Shown here piece by piece: positions 61,283-64,000 of a stretch of 64,000 bases of DNA. The stretch covers positions 372,001 to 436,000 of the forward strand of contig NZ_JAIVAE010000002.1 of assembly GCF_020171785.1 (NCBI RefSeq), in the 5' to 3' direction. Position numbers and translations under genes: made by a program. A model generated the notes under the pieces. It saw only the letters and a list, made by a program, of their open reading frames with translations, did no database searches and was not told the origin of the DNA. The first letter of the stretch is position 1; every line of letters starts with the position of its first letter. The stretch is from Guptibacillus hwajinpoensis. GTDB lineage: Bacteria; Bacillota; Bacilli; Bacillales; Guptibacillaceae.

Positions 61283-62959
61283 GTGACGATTCAAAAGATT
61301 GATGGGAAGCGTTTTGCGCACATGGTTCTTGAAGGAGCAAATAATCTTTCAAAGAATGCCAAAATGGTAGATGCGCTAAATGTTTTCCCTGTACCAGATG
61401 GAGATACTGGTACAAATATGAACTTAACAATTACATCTGGAGCAGCTGAAGTACGATCCAGCAGCTCTGATAAAGTAGGAGACGTAGCATCTCTTTTTGC
61501 AAGAGGCTTATTGATGGGCGCACGCGGGAACTCTGGCGTTATTTTGTCTCAGCTATTTCGAGGGTTTTCAAAGTCAATTGAAGGAAAGTCTGAGATTACA
61601 AGCGTCGAGTTAGCTGCCGCACTTGAGAATGGCGTGGATTCTGCCTATAAAGCTGTTATGAAGCCAGTAGAAGGTACTATTCTTACCGTTGCAAAGGATG
61701 CTGCTCGTAAAGCAGTGAAGTCTGCCAAGAAAATATCAGACGTTGTCGAGCTGATGCAGGTGGTTGTAAAAGAAGGAAAAGAGTCTTTAAACCGTACGCC
61801 TGATCTCCTTCCTGTACTAAAAGAAGTTGGCGTCGTTGATTCTGGCGGTCAAGGTTTATTGTTAATCTATGAAGGATTCCTTGCTGTACTTGAAGGAAAA
61901 GAAACACCTGATTCTTCCGTTGATGAAGAGAAGATGGATGAGCTTGTGCGAGCTGAGCACCACAAAAGTGCACAGGGTCATATGAAAACAGAAGACATTG
62001 AATTTGGCTACTGTACAGAGTTCATGGTTCAATTTGAAGAAGAAAAGCTTGCCAAATCACCTTATGACGAGGAAGCATTTCGAAATGAACTTGATAAGCA
62101 TGGTGACTCCTTGCTAGTTGTCTCTGACGATGATCTCGTTAAAGTACATATGCATACTGAATATCCGGGAAACATTATGACGTATGCACAAAATTACGGG
62201 AGCTTAATTAAGATTAAAATTGAGAATATGCGAGAGCAGCACTCAACAATCATGAAAGAAGAGCGTCCGAAGCAGGAGAAGAAAGAGAAACCTGCTGAAC
62301 GTAAAGAGTATGGGATTATTACGGTGTCAATGGGCGAAGGAATCGCAACGTTGTTTGAGAGCCTTGGCGCTCATTACGTCATCCCAGGTGGACAGACGAT
62401 GAATCCGAGCACAGAAGATATTATCAAGGCAATTGAAGAAGTGTACGCTAATAATATCATTATTTTGCCAAACAATAGCAATATTGTGATGACTGCACAG
62501 CAGGCTGCTTCTGTTGTTGATGAGAACGTCATTGTTATTCCATCTAAGACGGTGCCACAGGGTATTTCGAGTCTCCTTGGCTTTAACCCTTCTGCTAGTG
62601 CTCAAGCAAATGAAGAAGCGATGAAAGATAGTCTTTCAGCTGTAAAATCAGGTCAAGTAACGTTTGCTGTACGCGATACGAAGATTGACGGGATTGATAT
62701 CGCAAAAGACGACTTTATGGGAATCGCGGACGGTAAAATTGTGGTTTCTGAACAAGAACGTCTTGAAGTAGCTAAGGCGCTTTTAGCATCTATGATTACT
62801 GAAGACGATGAAATTGTTACGATTATTTACGGGGAAGACGCTGAGCAGGAAGAAGCAGAAACCCTTGCAGCATATATCGAAGAGCAGTTTGAAGAAGTTG
62901 AAGTTGAGCTTCATGAAGGTAAACAACCGATCTATGCCTATATTATGGCCGTGGAGTAG
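61283..62959 (+). CDS. yloV: DAK2/DegV-associated fatty acid kinase FakA-like protein YloV
   Basis: Kinase family with an N-terminal DhaL (DAK2) ATP-binding domain: NVFPVPDGDTGTNM near 35-48 and GARGNSGVILSQ. A middle domain (about 220-330) and a C-terminal DegV-like domain (from REYGIITVSMGEG-type segment) follow. In S. aureus FakA phosphorylates fatty acids presented by FakB (DegV) proteins for phospholipid synthesis; no fakB is in the window. GTG start with TAGGAGG upstream. Length 558 is typical. Confidence 0.9.
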   Translation: MTIQKIDGKRFAHMVLEGANNLSKNAKMVDALNVFPVPDGDTGTNMNLTITSGAAEVRSSSSDKVGDVASLFARGLLMGARGNSGVILSQLFRGFSKSIEGKSEITSVELAAALENGVDSAYKAVMKPVEGTILTVAKDAARKAVKSAKKISDVVELMQVVVKEGKESLNRTPDLLPVLKEVGVVDSGGQGLLLIYEGFLAVLEGKETPDSSVDEEKMDELVRAEHHKSAQGHMKTEDIEFGYCTEFMVQFEEEKLAKSPYDEEAFRNELDKHGDSLLVVSDDDLVKVHMHTEYPGNIMTYAQNYGSLIKIKIENMREQHSTIMKEERPKQEKKEKPAERKEYGIITVSMGEGIATLFESLGAHYVIPGGQTMNPSTEDIIKAIEEVYANNIIILPNNSNIVMTAQQAASVVDENVIVIPSKTVPQGISSLLGFNPSASAQANEEAMKDSLSAVKSGQVTFAVRDTKIDGIDIAKDDFMGIADGKIVVSEQERLEVAKALLASMITEDDEIVTIIYGEDAEQEEAETLAAYIEEQFEEVEVELHEGKQPIYAYIMAVE

Positions 62960-62982
62960 ATTGACTAAATAGTTGCGGAAAA

Positions 62983-63014
62983 AGAAACGTGGCATGAGCC
63001 AGGTTTTCTTTTTC
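62983..63014 (+). terminator. Imperfect terminator after yloV
   Basis: TGGC (62990-62993) pairs with GCCA (62998-63001), extended by A/T-rich pairing between AGAAAC and GTTTTCT with a mismatch, then a T-rich tail. Confidence 0.6.
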
Positions 63015-63064
63015 TGTATAGAACTCCTTTTATTAAATAAAGCAAGTTGAGAGGTGGCGTCAAC

Positions 63065-63727
63065 GTGAAGTTTCGCAGTGTATTCGATATTATTGGGCCT
63101 GTAATGATTGGTCCATCAAGCTCTCATACAGCTGGAGCAGCTAGAATAGGTCGTGTGGCAAGACATTTGTTTGGTCGTGAGCCAAAGTCGATCACCGTTT
63201 CACTATATGGGTCGTTTGCAAGAACCTACAAAGGACATGGTACTGACGTGGCGCTAATCGGTGGCGTTCTCGATTTTGATACATATGACGAGAGAATCGT
63301 GAATGCGCTTACAATAGCGAAGGAAAAGAAAATCAAAGTTCGCTTTACGGAAGAAGATGCGATCACAGATCATCCAAATACTGCGCGCATTCACCTATCA
63401 GACGAAAAGGGAGAACTGGAGCTTGTTGGAATCTCCATCGGCGGTGGTAAAATCGAGGTTATTGAACTTAATGGATTTGCGCTAGGACTTTCAGGGAATA
63501 GTCCAGCGATTCTCGTTGTTCACAATGATCGATTCGGCGCGATTGCAGGTGTATCAAACACGTTAGCCAAACATGAGATTAACATTGGGCACATGAATGT
63601 ATCGCGAAAAGAGAAGGGTAAAGAAGCGCTAATGACGATTGAAGTGGACCAAAACATTCCACAAATTGTATTAGATGAAGTGGAATCGTTGCCGAACATT
63701 ATACAAGTTGCAAAAATTAGCGATTAA
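63065..63727 (+). CDS. sdaAB: L-serine dehydratase, beta subunit
   Basis: Regulatory/beta half of the two-subunit iron-sulfur L-serine deaminase (serine to pyruvate and ammonia). The MIGPSSSHTAGAARIG motif and a C-terminal ACT domain (from LVVHNDRFGAIAGVSN) are clear. A TTG at 63047 is in frame, but GAGAGGTGG follows it and fits the GTG at 63065, giving 220 residues as in B. subtilis. Confidence 0.94.
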   Translation: MKFRSVFDIIGPVMIGPSSSHTAGAARIGRVARHLFGREPKSITVSLYGSFARTYKGHGTDVALIGGVLDFDTYDERIVNALTIAKEKKIKVRFTEEDAITDHPNTARIHLSDEKGELELVGISIGGGKIEVIELNGFALGLSGNSPAILVVHNDRFGAIAGVSNTLAKHEINIGHMNVSRKEKGKEALMTIEVDQNIPQIVLDEVESLPNIIQVAKISD

Positions 63728-63747
63728 GCCATAGAGGAGGAAAAGGT

Positions 63748-64000
63748 ATGTTTCGTAACGTAGCAGAATTAGTAGAATTGGCGCAATCGAAAAATAAGCC
63801 AATTTCAGAAATAATGATTGAACAAGAAATGGATTTCAGAGGCAGTACACGTGAAGATGTTTACAATCAAATGAAAAATAATCTTGTTGTCATGGAGCAG
63901 GCGGTTGAAAGAGGAATTAATGAAGATGTTAAATCACATTCCGGCTTAACAGGTGGAGACGCTGTTCTTCTTCAAAACTATATGAAGTCTGGAAACTCGT
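63748..64000 (+). CDS. sdaAA: L-serine dehydratase, alpha subunit, N-terminal part (3' end outside window)
   Basis: Catalytic iron-sulfur half of L-serine dehydratase. The visible 84 codons begin MFRNVAELVELAQ and include SHSGLTGGDAVLLQNYM, the conserved N-terminal segment of alpha subunits. The cluster cysteines lie beyond the window end. AGAGGAGG precedes the ATG, 20 bases after the sdaAB stop, so the two are co-transcribed. Confidence 0.9.
   Translation, partial: MFRNVAELVELAQSKNKPISEIMIEQEMDFRGSTREDVYNQMKNNLVVMEQAVERGINEDVKSHSGLTGGDAVLLQNYMKSGNS

Overview
The window is a contiguous piece of core chromosome from a spore-forming member of the Bacillaceae (Bacillus sensu lato). The evidence is gene order and protein identity: a dcw (division and cell wall) cluster that includes spoVD and spoVE, spoIIGA-sigE-sigG, the ylm-divIVA-ileS block, a pyr operon with three PyrR attenuators, and the yloABC-gmk-rpoZ-priA-prkC-spoVM-rpmB-yloUV-sdaA block. 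All of these follow the Bacillus subtilis order closely. MurE carries the DNPR motif of meso-diaminopimelate ligases. I cannot fix the genus from sequence alone. Base composition looks even across the window, and I see no mobile element, phage gene, CRISPR array, tRNA or rRNA.

Layout. 1-10916: the end of pbpB, then spoVD, murE, murF, mraY, murD, spoVE and divIB. murG and murB, which sit between spoVE and divIB in B. subtilis, are absent here. 10917-11391: a noncoding stretch with candidate SigH and SigA promoters for ftsA-ftsZ (11392-13845). 13846-17403: an inserted threonine operon, hom-thrC-thrB, with its own promoter and terminator. 17404-20078: spoIIGA-sigE-sigG, with a Spo0A-type promoter and a SigF-type promoter. 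20149-24141: ylmC, ylmD, ylmE, sepF, ylmG, ylmH and divIVA. 24142-27279: an isoleucine T-box and ileS. 27414-28789: lspA and an RluA-type pseudouridine synthase.

28792-40629: the complete UMP biosynthesis operon pyrR-pyrP-pyrB-pyrC-carA-carB-pyrK-pyrD-pyrF-pyrE. A PyrR-binding anti-antiterminator and a terminator precede each of pyrR, pyrP and pyrB. 40640-43030: a methyltransferase gene and the convergent rqcH. The sulfate-assimilation genes found at this place in B. subtilis are missing. 43146-54472: a calcium-type P-ATPase, yicC/yloC, remA, gmk, rpoZ, coaBC, priA, def, fmt and rsmB. 54550-58906: the PrpC/PrkC phosphatase-kinase pair, rsgA and rpe; rlmN is not between rsmB and prpC. 58973-60180: a thiamine transporter gene (thiT) coupled to thiN. 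60279-64000: the 27-codon spoVM, rpmB on the minus strand, yloU, the fakA-like yloV, sdaAB and the start of sdaAA.

Together the genes cover peptidoglycan precursor synthesis, septum assembly, mother-cell and forespore sigma factors, pyrimidine synthesis, and a translation, CoA and signalling block. Many starts are GTG or TTG with strong Shine-Dalgarno sequences, so I trimmed several starts to fit the ribosome-binding site and the known protein N-termini. I found no convincing previously undescribed system. The most interesting points are departures from the expected Bacillus order and the well-preserved regulatory sites.
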